Shown here: positions 1 to 12,788 of the stretch, in pieces | Layout of the letters: each line of letters opens with the position of its first letter | Position numbering within the stretch: position 1 is the first letter of the stretch | Source of the DNA: Caenorhabditis elegans | Taxonomy: Eukaryota > Nematoda > Chromadorea > Rhabditida > Rhabditidae | Assembly: GCF_000002985.6 (NCBI RefSeq) | Contig: NC_003281.10 | Span: 7,998,001 to 8,062,000 of the forward strand | Direction of reading: 5' to 3' | DNA length: 64,000 bases | Translations under genes and position numbers: made by a program | The notes under the pieces: generated by a model | The model's database searches: none | What the model saw: only the letters and a program-made list of their open reading frames with translations | Told to the model about the DNA's origin: nothing

Positions 1-22
1 GTGATTCTAAATTTCAAATAAT

Positions 23-352
23 TCATTGCTCATTTCTCTTCCACTCTTGCTCCAATCTTTGATGTTTTGCCCACTTTTGCTGATTGGAAGTATCGGAAGA
101 AGAATCATCAAATGGAATTAATGAACATGACGTCAATGACATAGCAAAATTTAGAGAGTTGAACAATCTCAGAAAGTAGGTAATAGAAACTATTACTATA
201 ACTAATAAGATCTCACAAACAAACGTATTAGTTTTGAAGCTTATTAATGTCATGTATATGTTAAAGCCGAAGGAAATGAAATAAATTTTTTTTGCCCACT
301 TAAACATAAAATCTCTATAAATTTTAGCAATATCTAGTTTTTTTCTAAACAT
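23..352 (-). CDS. possible C-terminal exon of a gene at the left edge
   Basis: An open frame of 109 codons ends at a TGA at 23-25. The first ~75 residues are hydrophobic and AT-driven (a possible membrane segment around residues 45-63). The last ~35 are polar and more protein-like, with a Ser/Asp run followed by a basic, Gln-rich tail ending in NEQ. I see no convincing splice acceptor or homologue, and the ATG at 352 follows a T-rich stretch that could be intronic. It may be the last exon of a minus-strand gene or chance. No function is proposed. Confidence 0.2.
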   Translation of the reverse strand: MFRKKLDIAKIYRDFMFKWAKKIYFISFGFNIYMTLISFKTNTFVCEILLVIVIVSITYFLRLFNSLNFAMSLTSCSLIPFDDSSSDTSNQQKWAKHQRLEQEWKRNEQ

Positions 353-3300
353 TCAAAAAAAAATATTTAAAAAACGACTGAGTTCTCAAAAAATACGTAT
401 ACGAAAATTTGCAAAGAAACATAAATCTTAAGGTTTTCAAGATTATTTATTATACAAAAGTACATGAAAACTAATTTTTCAAAGCTTACACCTTATAAGA
501 GAATGAAATTAAAATTCATAAGGGATTCAGTACCTGACTGGATTTTGTACACTAATGAGCAAAATTACCAATGTTAAAGGTTCAAAAGATAAGACTGCGT
601 GCTTCTAAGTAAACTGATTAATCATGAAATTCAGAGCTCAGAAATCAAATTATTTGATGAGAAAGGTTTGAAATATTGTGTGATTGCACTAACAGATAAA
701 GGATAAGAAATTCGAGAAACATTTTTTTTAAGTGGGCAAATTCAAATTTCCCCCAAAAATAACCAAGTATTTGTATACTGCTAAAACTATTAAAGTACGT
801 TGAAATTTAAATTTCGGTGATTAGTATTGAAATTAAGTTCCTAAATACACCTAGAAAAAACTAACAAAAAATAATCAAGTGGGCGTGGGAGCTTGTTTCA
901 ACTATTGTTTTTGTTAATTTTCCATGCACTTTTACAAAAAACTTTACAGTAATAATTGTGAGCTTCTGTCATTTAATGGGAAATGTGCACAAAAAGTAAA
1001 TAAGCAAAAAAATGTCAGAAAGGTAATTAAAGAATCTAGAGGTAAACTCTTTTGACTGATACTCAATTCTTAACATTAAATAAACTGTCCTAGTAGAGCA
1101 AAACCGGTTTTATTAAATTGAAAAATTAAAATGAAGAGCGCTAAATTTTAAGTTAAAATATATTTTTGATTTTAATTTCCTCTCAAAATCTCTCAGGACT
1201 GATTTTATCAAGACTAATTTTCAAAAATAGAAAAATCTGTCTAGCGAAATGCAATATTTTTAGAATAACTCACTTTTAAACTAGATGTTTTTGAATTCAT
1301 CCTCAATTGAGCATGAATCTTAGGGCAAAAAAAGGGAAATAAATGACATCAGAAGAAGGAATAAAAATAAAAATGAATAGAAATAAGAATCAATTGTGTT
1401 TCCAAGGAGAATAATGCAAAGGATATTTGCAACAAAAAAAGAAACAAAATTATTCATTTCTTTTTCAAATTAAAATAGAAAAGCTTAGCCCTTCGGTCAT
1501 TGGCAATAAATTGTGCATACAATAAATAAAACGAAAAAGTCTTCAACATATTTTTGGAATTCATGTTGCATTTTCTTGAAAAAAAAATGAAATAGAGAAA
1601 GTTAACAAAGAAACGAATAGAAAATTATATTAGATAGAAATTATTTTTGAATTAAGAAAAGGAATTAAATAAATTTTAACCTTGTTCGGTCAGTTTTGCC
1701 GGTCGGTAGAACAGTCCATTTTCTATAGTTCATATTACTACTTTGAAGTGATTTCAATAGCTTAGTTCTTGTGAATTGTTGCCCAAAAAAAAAGAAGCTG
1801 ATCTACATTCATTTAAAAATAAATATAGGTAGATTGTCGAGACACAGCACAAACTCCAGACGTATCACAATTAAGAGCGGGCGGCGGTGGCGGGTGAAGT
1901 TATAAAAAAACTGGATAAAATGACAAAAAAGGAATAAAAAACGGAAAAGTTCAATTTCGAGACTCGCCGCTCAATTTTAATTAATGAAAAGGAATATAGG
2001 AAAGATGAAAAATGAGAAGAGATATATTAATCAAATTCATCATTTATTTTTCTATTGAGAGAATTCTTCGTCATGTTAAATTTTTTTGTATATTTAAAGA
2101 AAAAATATGTTTTAAAAACAAAAAAATAAAATTTCGAACAAAACTATGTCACTACAAACAATAGGCGTCCGTAGAGTTCTATATTCTCGGAAAGATTAAA
2201 TATAATTAAATTACAAACAATAGTTCAGAACGAGAACAAATGGTGCAGTTCGTTTCACTAGAAAAAATTAAATTTCAGAATTTTTATTGAGACTGCCCTT
2301 ATTTTAATACTTGTGCTGCCTAAAAGTGCCTGGTTCATATTTTCAGAAAAATTTAATTTTTCTCAAAATAACTAGAAAATTTTAATTTATTTCAGACATC
2401 GCAATTTTGGATAAAATCTGAAAATTCCCAAATAAATCGAATTGAAAAATACTCATTCGTGTGCATATGGTGGTAAAATAAAAGAAAAGTAATCAAAAAT
2501 GAATATTAAAAGAGAGAAAAGAAGAAAAACAACACGGAAATAGATCAATTTTTACTTTTTTTAAATTTCATGTATGCACCTCCACTCTCAAGAGGTTTAT
2601 CTGGACAAAAACATGTTCAAATACAATATGCCCAGATGATTTAAAGTATTTTTTGAAAGTAAAGTTTGCTATTTGTTATGCTTCCATTTTAGTTAATAAT
2701 TCCGACAAGAAATCCGGAAAAAAAGTACGAAAACTTAAAAATAATGTGGGAATCTCTGAAAATTATGAATATGCATTCAAAACTCACGGAAGTAAACTTT
2801 GAGAAACATTTTTGTAAATTCAAGATCTATGAATCATGAAAACGATTTTTGGTAATTAGGGAATGGGAAAGTCAAAAAAGAAAACGTCTAGAGGGTGTTA
2901 CTTATAAGTGTGGAACGGAGAAAAAACCAAACTAGAAAACGATAAATATTTCATAGTTTTCGAACTTTTGTCGGGAGTTTTCTTTTGGATAAATAAGAAT
3001 TCTGCTTTGACTTCAATGGTTTTTTTCAAGTATTTTTGTTTTTTTTTCTCTCGAAAATCGAAATAAAAAGTCGAAAAATTAAGCGAATACTTTGAAAATT
3101 TAAAAATAATTCGTGAAATACTTGAAATTTCCATTGACAAAAACAAGTATACTATAGACCTTTGGACGCTGGTAACATAACTTTTAAAATTTTGACAGGC
3201 GGAGGGCGAGCGTAGCAGACGAATTCTTTTTAAAAAATTTAACTGAAAGTTAATTTTAAATAATCTGAAATGCAATTTAAAATTCCTTTTCTTAGGAAGC

Positions 3301-6300
3301 ATATCTCTTTTTTAGGTTTTCACAATTTTTAGTCAAAGTTTTGGCAAATTTCCAAACTTTTAATTATTAATGAGAAAATATCAAGCATGACTGCTGACAA
3401 GAACTACTATAATGTTCAAACAAAACTATTTTAAACATAATTAAAATATATAAAAATCGAAGAAAACTATGTTTTTTGGTCGATTTCCAATATTACGATA
3501 GGAAAAAACTGAGCTCTTCACACTCTTCGAGTGGAACTTTGAACATTTTCAAAAAAATGTTTTGGAATAAGGTGAAAGTATGCAGAAGTTTCATAAAATT
3601 ACAGGTGACCGCTTAAACTCAAAAAAAATATTTTAAGTTTCAACAACATGGTGTCCAAATCTCTAATCCACTTATCCAAATTCCAACTTTCAGGAATATC
3701 ACGTACAAATCTGCTGTATTATTAGAACAGATCAAGAAGCGAGGGTGAAGAAAATAGGAGAAAATGCTAATCTAAATGTAATCTACTCATCGAAAAGGAA
3801 AAAGAGATATTGAAGATTTATAAATCATGCTCAAGTAGGTAAATGTTGGTTATTTCTTTTTCTATTTTTCATCACATTGGATCATGGGATTATGAGTCTG
3901 AGATTAAATGTGTTGAAGAAGGAAAATAACCAGATACTCGTGTGAACAAATATTTGATCACTCAACAAATTAAAATCTACGTTTTTTTTTCAAAAAGGTT
4001 CCAAAATTCAAGTTTGAAAAGGTCTTAATACAATAGTATTCAAGTATTCAACTTTTAGTAACTGTAAATTTATGTACATATAACCAATAATACACCTGTA
4101 AGTGAGGAAAACAATTTTCCAGAGAATAAACTATATCGTCAGTCAAAACTTTAAATCCAACTTTTTAAATTCATCTAAAACTTCATCAAAATGCTTCCTA
4201 ACGTTAAACAAACAAAAGACTGTCTAGAAAAAAACAGTTATAAAACAGGACAGTTATATATGTAGTCATCACAATGGGTATCATTTCCAAATAAAAACTT
4301 ATGGGAACTTGTTCCTTATCAAATGATGAGTCATTTATTAGGAAGTTCTGATTTTAATTATATCTGTGGCGAGTTAAAATTTTTTGAATATTTCAAGAAA
4401 ACCTTGTGGTTCAACATTGCTAACTTATTTAAAAACTGATAATGGTAGGAATTACTTAATGTATCAGAAGTGTGATTACGTTTACATATGGATCTTTATT
4501 CCTATCTCATGCATGCGTTTCTGAATGGCTAGTAGGAATTTAATACCATGCCTGCATACGTTTTGGAATACAATGAAGAGATTGTTGTTTGCATACATTT
4601 ATATTTAAAAACTTCTAATTTTTGTTTATTATAATTTACATAGAAAACCCACTTTCATCAATATTTGTGTAATTTTCAGAAGCTAGCAACGAAAAGTACG
4701 TGTTTAGAGTTCTTGATCAATTTGTCATCTATCTTCATATAAATATCCAATTCTCCTAAAAGTGTATGAAAATATAATTAAAAATAAAAACTTGGTTGTG
4801 GGTGGACACATCCTCTTTTCCTCGCATTATTTATCATGTAAATGTAAATATATCTATTACTCCCTCCTTCTCTCTTAGCTACTGCCGGTCCCACTTATTT
4901 TTCTCCCACACTTAAATATTATCTGAATATTTGATGATATGTAAATTGAATATGAGGAAAGGAGGAAACAAATGAGGAATAAATGAATTTAGAGAAAAGA
5001 AAAAGAGGTGAACACGGAGCATTTGATGATTGATTATGAATATTTGCATCTTTAAGATGTTAATGAAGAGCTCAGGTCGACGAGAAAAGAGTTCCATCTT
5101 GAAATTTCCAAGTATGAACGAAAAGTAAAGATGAATAAATAAATAAATATTTAAACTGCTAACTTTCTGTACAGTGCTTCAAATTTCAACACACGTACCA
5201 GAGTCATGACTGCACTGAAACAATTTATTTTGATTTTGAATTGCCTCACTTCATGGATATATATGAACATTCAATTAATTAACGACCTTCTAGAAATGTT
5301 TATCTATCGAAAAAATTAGATTGGATTACTGAAAACCTATTTTACAAGAAGGATTTTTGACTATAACTGACAGTGGAATATAAGAAAAAGACGTGACGGG
5401 AAGAAGAGTGTGGAATTTAATTGTGTTGTTTATGGTAGAAAAAAGACTAATTGGAGATAGAATATTTGAATGAATATGACTGGAATAACCATCCAATAAG
5501 AACAAAAAAAACACATGAAGAACATGAAGGAGTTAAAAATGAATCAAAAACTCAAACACTTCAAGTTTTTCAGTTTGAAAATCGAGTTTTCGATTTTAAA
5601 ATACAAGTGGGTTTTACTAGAGAAGAATGGAAATATATTCAAATTTCATATTCAAAAAAATATTTATTTCTTTTTTGGTCCATTACAAAATTTAAACCAG
5701 AATTTTAGGCAGGTGAGTTGGCATTTTACAAAATCAATCCACGCTGGTGGTGCCCGAGGTGCAGAGCAGTGCTGTGCAACATCTGGATTTTTTGGAAAAC
5801 GGAATACACAGTTCGCCGTTTGCGGCACAGCCCTTGTGCAGAGGTGTAAGACACTAGAATATTGTTGGCAGAAGTTTCAGAAGTTTTCGGCGATTTTTAG
5901 ATGTTTTGAAGAATGTCTGAACCTTCGAGGTATGAATGATCCTGGGTATCCCATTTTGAAAAAACACAAGTTATCTTCTATGCGTCTAAATTTACAAAAC
6001 TCGTCCAACCTAGTAATAGGTTTTTTTCCAAAATTTTGAATCTCCATAACTTTTTTGAAAAATTTTCAAAACGTCGAAAAAGTCTTCAATTTCTGCTACT
6101 CCTCCTTTTAAAAAATTGGAAAACTTTCCGATTTTTTCTGTAGATGCTTTAAAATATATCAACTCTTGGAGCCTACTTGAATATTGAAACTACTGTAATC
6201 GTATCAAAATGTACTACATTTGCAAAATGCATTTGATCAATTTAATTTTTTTCGTTCAATTTTCTCCAAAAAAATGGAATAGTAAAAACGTCATAGAGTA

Positions 6301-6459
6301 CATATACAAACATTCCATTCATTCTATACAAAACCAATTGAGGGCCGAGAAATTGAAAAAGCATACAAAAAAGATGCAGGCACTCCTTGATTTCACCATT
6401 TACATATCACCTTCGACAATATTCATATTTTCTGAAACTTTTTTATTGGAAAGAGGATA
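353..6459. other. 6.1 kb without a supportable gene
   Basis: AT-rich noncoding sequence with many A and T runs. The open frames here (for example minus strand 2898-3302) are low complexity, with Lys/Phe/Ser composition expected from AT-rich DNA, and lack paired splice sites. A short GC-richer stretch at 3196-3222 resembles degenerate dispersed repeat sequence. A second GC-richer island at about 5710-5960 is described in the findings. This could be intergenic DNA or a long intron of a gene outside the window. Confidence 0.5.
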
Positions 6460-7835
6460 ATGATTTATTCAATTGTTTTTGGTATTCTTATTATGATGGA
6501 GTCAACCGTTTTAGGATGTCCACCACAGCCAAATGGAAATTGTTATTACGGTAATTGATTAGGTTATTACTGAAATAGCATGAATTAAGCTAATTTTAGG
6601 TCAGTACATGCTTTCAAATAGTCAAGGAGGTTTTCAGAATCAGCAGTGCGGGTCGGCGATCAATAGGGATTGGTGTGCAGTATCGTATGTTTTTTTTTGT
6701 TAGAAAAAATTGAAAAATGTATAATTGTGTTGTGTTAAGAAAAACTAATTTTTGGTCATTTTTTGGTCGGGTGTACCTGTCTGCTTACCGAATATTGTAG
6801 ATCTAAGTCAGAAAATTCAAATATATACTTTTAAAAACATGTTTTATTGAATACCACTTTTCCCATAAACTTTGAGCTCTTCACCCTTTTGAAGACTAAT
6901 TTTGGATACCCCCTCTCACTTGTATGAACTGGTATTCATTATTTGCACACAAACATACAACTCCAGAATGAGGTACTTGATGTCGTTGACTCTACAATTC
7001 ACTTTCAATTATTCTCATCATTCATTTCAATATGTTTACTCCTTCTTCATACTACAATCAACCATCATTTAATTCGTTTTCTTCAGCCTATCCGAGGTGA
7101 TTTGGATCATCTTTTTTGATGATAAAACCCAACATTGGGTCAAAAGAGAATTTAATATTTTAGTGAAAACTGAACCAAACTTATATATTCAATAAATATA
7201 AAACATTTGGTAGATCACTTTAAAATCCAAATTTATTTTTCTACAGCTACCAACCAGCAACTCAGCAAGCAAACTTTGGGTGTGCATCCAATTTTCCCAT
7301 AAATGTGAGCACTAAGCTTTTAGTCGGAAAAGTGAGCTACCGTAAAACTATTTTAGGTCGGTGGATCAGTTTGTGGTGAAGGTGCTGGATTTGTGAATCA
7401 ACAAGGTTGTAGTATGGTCAATACACCAAATGGACCATGTTACTTTTGTTGTTGTAAAGGGGGAAGTTGTAATAATCCTCAGGTACGTTATTTTTTCAGT
7501 ATGAGAATGGTTATGTATGTAGTGTCTTAAATGGAATTCGAAAAATGTACTGTTAAAAACTACTGAAAATAAGAATTTGATTTTCACTTGCTATAACCCC
7601 AAGTTTGAATTTTTCAATTTCCTTATTTTAATTACAGATATTTGCTCGAGAAGCTTCGAAACTTCCAATAAATCAGCAACAAATGCAAACATACAATCCA
7701 AATGGATATAATCCATATTCAAGACAAAATTATTATCCAATTCCTTGGTATAATACAGCTTCTCAACCTTCCAATCCATTTTTCCTTATTGTCATTATTC
7801 TTATTATATTTTTAATTCTCTCGTATTCTGCTTAA
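6460..7835 (+). CDS. small Cys-rich protein with signal peptide and C-terminal membrane helix
   Basis: Five exons: 6460-6550, 6600-6684, 7247-7304, 7357-7482 and 7638-7835, total 558 nt, 185 aa; all junctions are GT/AG and in phase. Residues 1-19 are a hydrophobic signal-like leader (start MIYSIVFGIL). A Cys/Gly/Asn/Gln-rich domain follows and ends in a CYFCCC...C motif before residue 120. After a Tyr/Asn/Gln/Pro-rich linker, a very hydrophobic segment (FFLIVIILIIFLIL) lies just before the stop, suggesting a type I membrane protein or a GPI-like anchor. The CC-x-x-x-x-CN-like end of the Cys domain resembles short worm extracellular modules (ET/Ly6-like), but this is only a resemblance. No catalytic motif is visible and the function is unknown. 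The exon 2 donor was placed at 6685 (GTATGT) because it keeps the frame. Confidence 0.8.
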
Positions 7836-8482
7836 AATCATCGTTTTTTTTTTCTAAAGATCTCTTTTTTTTATTTTATCCCCAAATCTTGATGAGATTC
7901 TCCCATTTATTGGTAATTAATTTTCAATTCAATTGTTTTAAAAACCATTCATTATGTACTAAATTTCGATAATGCTACAGTACAGAATGAAGATGAACAG
8001 AAAAATTGCAGTTTCAATTGATATAACTCGGAAACAAAACAAATGCCATGCAAATGAGAAAAAAATTTCACAGACAAGTCTCACAGTGAGAGGAGGAAAG
8101 AATCAACAAGGGATGATGATGATGATGAAAAATTGAATTTCTCAAGTGAGAAAAACTATTGAAACCGGTGGGTTTTTGTAACTTTCGAGGAATTTTGTGC
8201 TTAACGATGGGCGTAAAAAGAATACATTGAAATGCTAGGGAATCGGGGTTTCATAAGCTAAATCTTTTCAAAAACATATTTTAGAAAGTAAACAACAAAA
8301 GGAAATAAAAATGAACAGATCAAATAAATTAGCAAAGAAAGAAACGGTAAATGGGGGCAAGGCAGAGATTTTGTGGATTGATATTCAAATATTGAGCCAA
8401 AAATAGATAAAAATAAACATCTGTAGCTAGATTTTTGGATAAGAAAGGAGATACAACTAATAAAAATACGAACTAAAAATAA
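7836..8482. other. 3' regions between convergent genes
   Basis: Lies between the stop of the plus-strand Cys-rich gene and the stop of the minus-strand cyclin T gene. AT-rich, with T runs just after 7840 and a short GAT triplet run near 8115-8129 (gatgatgatgatgatga). No open frame of note; presumably 3' untranslated and polyadenylation sequence. Confidence 0.6.
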
Positions 8483-11400
8483 TTATTCTAGTTCACCATC
8501 TTCCAAATCCATATCTGAATTATCAGCACTTTGGAGCTTTGGAGCAGTTGGTGGTGTAAGCATTGGAGCCACGTCGAATGTTCGAGCACTAAAATTAATT
8601 TTAGGTATTTCTAAAGAAATGTATACATTTTTATTTCAAAATAAAATGTTACATTCTCCACCAGCTCATTCGAATCTAAAAAATTTGTGGCAAAGAATCA
8701 ATATTTTCTGAAGGTTAATAAAACTCAGTTAGGTTTTTAAAAATTTTAAGTATGATTGTTGCCTGATGAATAAATATAAATAAATAAAGTATGGTATGAT
8801 AATTAAAATAATTTTTTAATTCGAAACAAATGGATCTCGAACAAAATTTTAAATTTGAAATTACGAAAAGTTAGACTTTTGAAAAATAAATCTTCTAACT
8901 TAAGCATTTTCTAGCTTTCCCAGGAAATGCCAAGAATCTAGAAAACAGTGATTTTTTAAAGCTGTCTAGGATACAACGTATTTTTTAAACCTATTATTGT
9001 ATCCGTTTTTTAAAAAATAATATTGCTCTAATGAAATGTGTACCTGGGCACAAACGCTGGCGAAACCGAAGAATTTGTATGATTATTCTCATGATTCTTT
9101 CGATTAATCTGATTTTTGTGATTATATCCAGATGACACGATTGGTGGTGGCGGAAAATTAAGCTGTGGAGGTATTGGAGGTGGGGCCAATTTTCCATTTG
9201 ATGACGATGATGAAGATACGAAATTGTTGGCAAGTGGATCTATTCGAGCACGCTTTTCACTACTGAAAATTCAATTAACAGTTATTTTTAAATGTAATTA
9301 TTCACAATCTGAACTTTTTTTTTTGTAAATTGTTGATATTATACTAATAAGTATAATATACTTTGAAAAACATTTTTAATTAATAATATTCTGTGATACT
9401 TTATTTGTTCTAAAACATTTTCAAACAGTTTTCATTAATTTTCGATTTTTTAAAAAACAATTGACATAAAAATATGGTAACGTAAAATTTTAAATTTTAA
9501 AAGGTGAAACGAGATTCTAAACTTCAAAATGACCAATGAAAAAGTCTTGCATGCAATACTAGTTTTAGTAAAATATACTGTATGGTTTTCATTGGAGAAT
9601 TTTTAAGACCCGTTTTAATATGAAAGCCGAACCTCGTTGAACTGTCAAGTTTTCCAGCCATTCGATCTCGTTCTCGTTTCCGACGTTCTTCTTCCACACC
9701 TCGTTCTTTGTTTAATCTGGAAAAATTAAACAAAATTGTTTTATTTTTAATATTCTTAGCTGGCTGTACTTATTTCAAAACAAATCTAACCTTTCAACTG
9801 TCAATTCATCTCTCGGAACGTATGCTCTCGGTCGTACATTTACTGTAGAATCAGGTACATGATGAACCATTGGACTATGACTTCTGGCATCTCTCGTACG
9901 ATCCTGAATACGTTTTTTTGCATTTTCCTCGATATTTCTTAAAACAACTTACTAATTTCCGTACGTCTGGATTCTCCAGCATAGGACGATGTTCACGGAA
10001 GTCTGAAACTTTAATTGGAATGCATCAAGACTTAAAATTAATTTTTTTAAAAGTAACTTACTGAATTTGGAAGCATGGTGAAATTGACAGGAATTCCGAT
10101 ATGTTACAAGGAAATCTACTTCCATTTCTGAAAAAAAAACCATTTTTCATAAATATTTTAATAACATGTTGTCTTGCTTAAATAGGGATTTCGCTTTAAA
10201 AAAAACCAAAAATCGAACTTTTAAAACTGCTCCTGAGTACGCTCTAAATGATTTTTTTTTTAAATTTAAGCCTATTCTGGCAATTTCAAGCAAAATTCAC
10301 GATACTCCACCGTAAATTCTATTTTTTTTAACGAAACTTTATACTTAAAAAAAAACTTTAAAATGTATTTTATTTCAAAAACATTCAGGATTTATTTTTA
10401 CAGCTCAAAAACCTTCTCACTAAAAAATTGATTAAATTTCGAGCATCCATAAATCAAAATTTGATGCACTTTAAATGTCGTTTTTTTTTGTTAAATTCGA
10501 ATTTTACGAACCTCTCAGCTTCTCGTTCGTCATTGTTTCGTCAAATTTCGCATACCACGGTGAATCTTCATTGATGAAATCGGCAAATAATCGCTCTATC
10601 TGAAATTTAGATTAATTGTTAATGATTATTTTACTTTTCAAAAATTTTTGGAAATCTTTCTCTAAGCAATTTTACTACCATTTTTTTCTAAATCTCACCC
10701 GGACATTGGCATAGGCTGCCATTAAATGAATAATTACAATAGACATTGACGCTGCAGAATATCGAAGTGACCAGTCTGTTACAGCTATTCTGAAATTTAA
10801 AAATTATTACATTTGAATTTATGATTTTGAAAACATACACGTCTGTGGCAAAATAGTAGGCGCAAGATGTCAAAGGTCGATAATGCTCTTCTGAAAATAA
10901 TGTTCAGTTATTTGTTTTCTTTTCAAAATTAACAATTTACTTTTATCAACTTTTTTCATGATATCCAGAACATAAATATGAGGAAGATGAACGTTGAGAT
11001 CGAATGCTGAAATTTTTATATTTAAAAGTAATCTGATAAAGTTCTTACCGATTGTCTGTAGAATCATGCTCTCCAGAAGAACAATAATTTGGGCTGCTTC
11101 ATTCCTAGCCTGAAAAATCACGAAATCGGGTTTCTAAAGTTTGACCCGTGAAATTTGTATTGCAATTGTGCTTTCTAGTGTTTTTAGAAATACAAATAGG
11201 GGAAAAAATCTTTAAAAACCTTAATTTCTATACTCACAGTTTCCGTCGTCAATTGTTTTCTATCCTTTCGCTCCCGCCATACACTGATCACATGTGATAA
11301 TTTTCTTGGACACTCCTGACTTTTACCCGCTAAAAATACACAAGCAGCACCTACGTCCTGAAATGGATTTTTAAAAATTTTTTCAATTTACGGATAAAGG

Positions 11401-11802
11401 TCTTACTCTATAATCATACTTTTTGAAGCTATGCAAATAATAAAAGCGATGCATATGTGTATGTGCAACGCAAAGACCCGTGTGACCGCTGAAAAAGCAT
11501 TTTCAAGAACATTTTTTGATAAAGTTTTCGTTGTAAAAGTTACATTTTCATTTTTGGATCTTTAACATTGTTCAATCCATCTATCATTTCTTGGATGAAC
11601 GCGGCGGCCATTTGTCGGGAGGCTAGTTCTTCTTCTCTGCTCATTCCTTCTTGAATGCTCGCTGTCTTTTTCATCTTAAAAATTCAAAATATTAATTATT
11701 GAGTTTTAATTCTAATTTTCGCACCTCCTCTTTGGTGAAGAGCCATTTGGTTGGCGCGGTCCGATGTGCTGGGGAAGCCGCGCCTCGACTCGACACCGAC
11801 AT
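8483..11802 (-). CDS. cit-1.2: cyclin T paralogue (P-TEFb cyclin), 15 exons, 468 aa
   Basis: Exons, 5' to 3' on the minus strand: 11802-11725, 11674-11544, 11488-11407, 11357-11238, 11109-11049, 11006-10941, 10890-10839, 10789-10699, 10599-10512, 10127-10062, 10002-9953, 9903-9791, 9716-9633, 9262-9044, 8588-8483. Total 1407 nt, frame continuous. Cyclin T partners CDK9 in P-TEFb, which phosphorylates the RNA polymerase II C-terminal domain to release paused polymerase in the nucleus. The N terminus has the cyclin T entry motif (KWLFTKEE), followed by two cyclin folds (for example DVGAACVFLAGK and TDWSLRYSAAS). The rest is a charged region (EEERRKRERDR), a Ser/Pro/Asn-rich tail and a terminal acidic DMDLEDGELE. 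The first ATG of the upstream leader (11805-11807) is out of frame; ATG 11802 opens the cyclin frame. Exon and domain matches with the head-to-head gene at 12789 show they are paralogues. Which copy is named cit-1.1 or cit-1.2 comes from memory. Confidence 0.93.
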
Positions 11803-12788
11803 CGCATTTGAGTTTAATTCTCTAAAAATCTGAATAAATTTCCAGAGTTCCCCAAAAAATTACACATTATTTGATTTTTCACTGTCATAAAATAAAAAAT
11901 TCCGGTGAAAAGCTTCACAAAAATCCAGTTTTAATGTGAAACCTGGACGACACAAGCGCGCTCAAGCGGACGCGCTGCGTGTCGCGTCGCGGCAGGCAAA
12001 GCTTTTTTTCTGAGTCACCTACCCATTTTCAGCCGATTTTCAGTTAAATTTTATCGATTTTCTGTATTTTTCAAGCGTAAGTGTTGCATTATCACGTGCT
12101 TTTCAGCTCACATGTATTTTTGACATTGAACATTGAGTGAAAATCCTTTTTTGCATCACTAACACCATTTTTCCTTGTTTTCTGAAAAACACTGTTCATT
12201 TTTCGATTTCGCCGAAAAACTCTAACGTTTTTGTGATTTTTTAAGTAATTTAACTTATTTTGAACCAGAAAATCATAGGTTTGCCAAGATTTGCAACGGG
12301 TCCCGGGAGAAAATTACGTTTTTCTAGAGTGCTATTGCTAATTTTTATATTCTCGGATTTTCAATTTCTCAATAGCACAATTTGGATGTTCGTGTTTTAT
12401 ATGCGCTAATCAGTGGATCGATCTGTATTCGTGCAAATTCAGCTAGGTATTATCGAATAAAACCGTTCCAGAATTATGAAATATTTCGAAATTTAAGTTT
12501 ATTCTGCTCATGTGATAGTTGTTTTCTAGTTTCCTTTATGTCTTGACGATTGTTCGGTATCCTGACCGGATATTGCCAGGAGATAATTCTGTAAATGGCC
12601 ACTACGAATTTTTGTCTTTCCTAGGTAATATCGATTTTTGGACGCTGTCCCGTCGCTTATTCCTCCTTCTCCTCCCTCAGCAATTCCATTTCATTCATCG
12701 ATTATTTGTATCTATTTATTGTTTTTATCGTGTTTCGTCGTGAACATTTGATATTCTTTTTTATATATTTTTTTCAGCATTGATCAGT
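11803..12788. promoter_or_regulatory. shared bidirectional promoter region of the two cyclin T genes
   Basis: 986 bp between two divergent start codons. It contains a CpG-dense stretch at about 11950-11995 (GCGCGCTC...GCGTCGCGG) that stands out in AT-rich surroundings. Near the minus-strand start, a TTATTCAG acceptor read on that strand (about 11820-11827) could be a trans-splice site. On the plus side a TTTTTTCAG acceptor ends at 12777, eleven bases before the plus-strand ATG. The middle is T-rich. The open frame at 12519-12743 is T-rich, lacks a coding signature and is probably outron sequence. Confidence 0.6.

Noticed and set aside
2898-3302. 134-codon minus-strand open frame
   Set aside because: Lys/Phe/Ser/Ile composition expected from AT-rich DNA; the middle overlaps repeat-like sequence (GGCGGAGGGCGAGCGTAGCAG), and no splice partners or homologous motif were seen.
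12519-12743. 74-codon plus-strand frame before the cyclin T gene
   Set aside because: T-rich, ends before the trans-splice acceptor, and would be removed as outron sequence.
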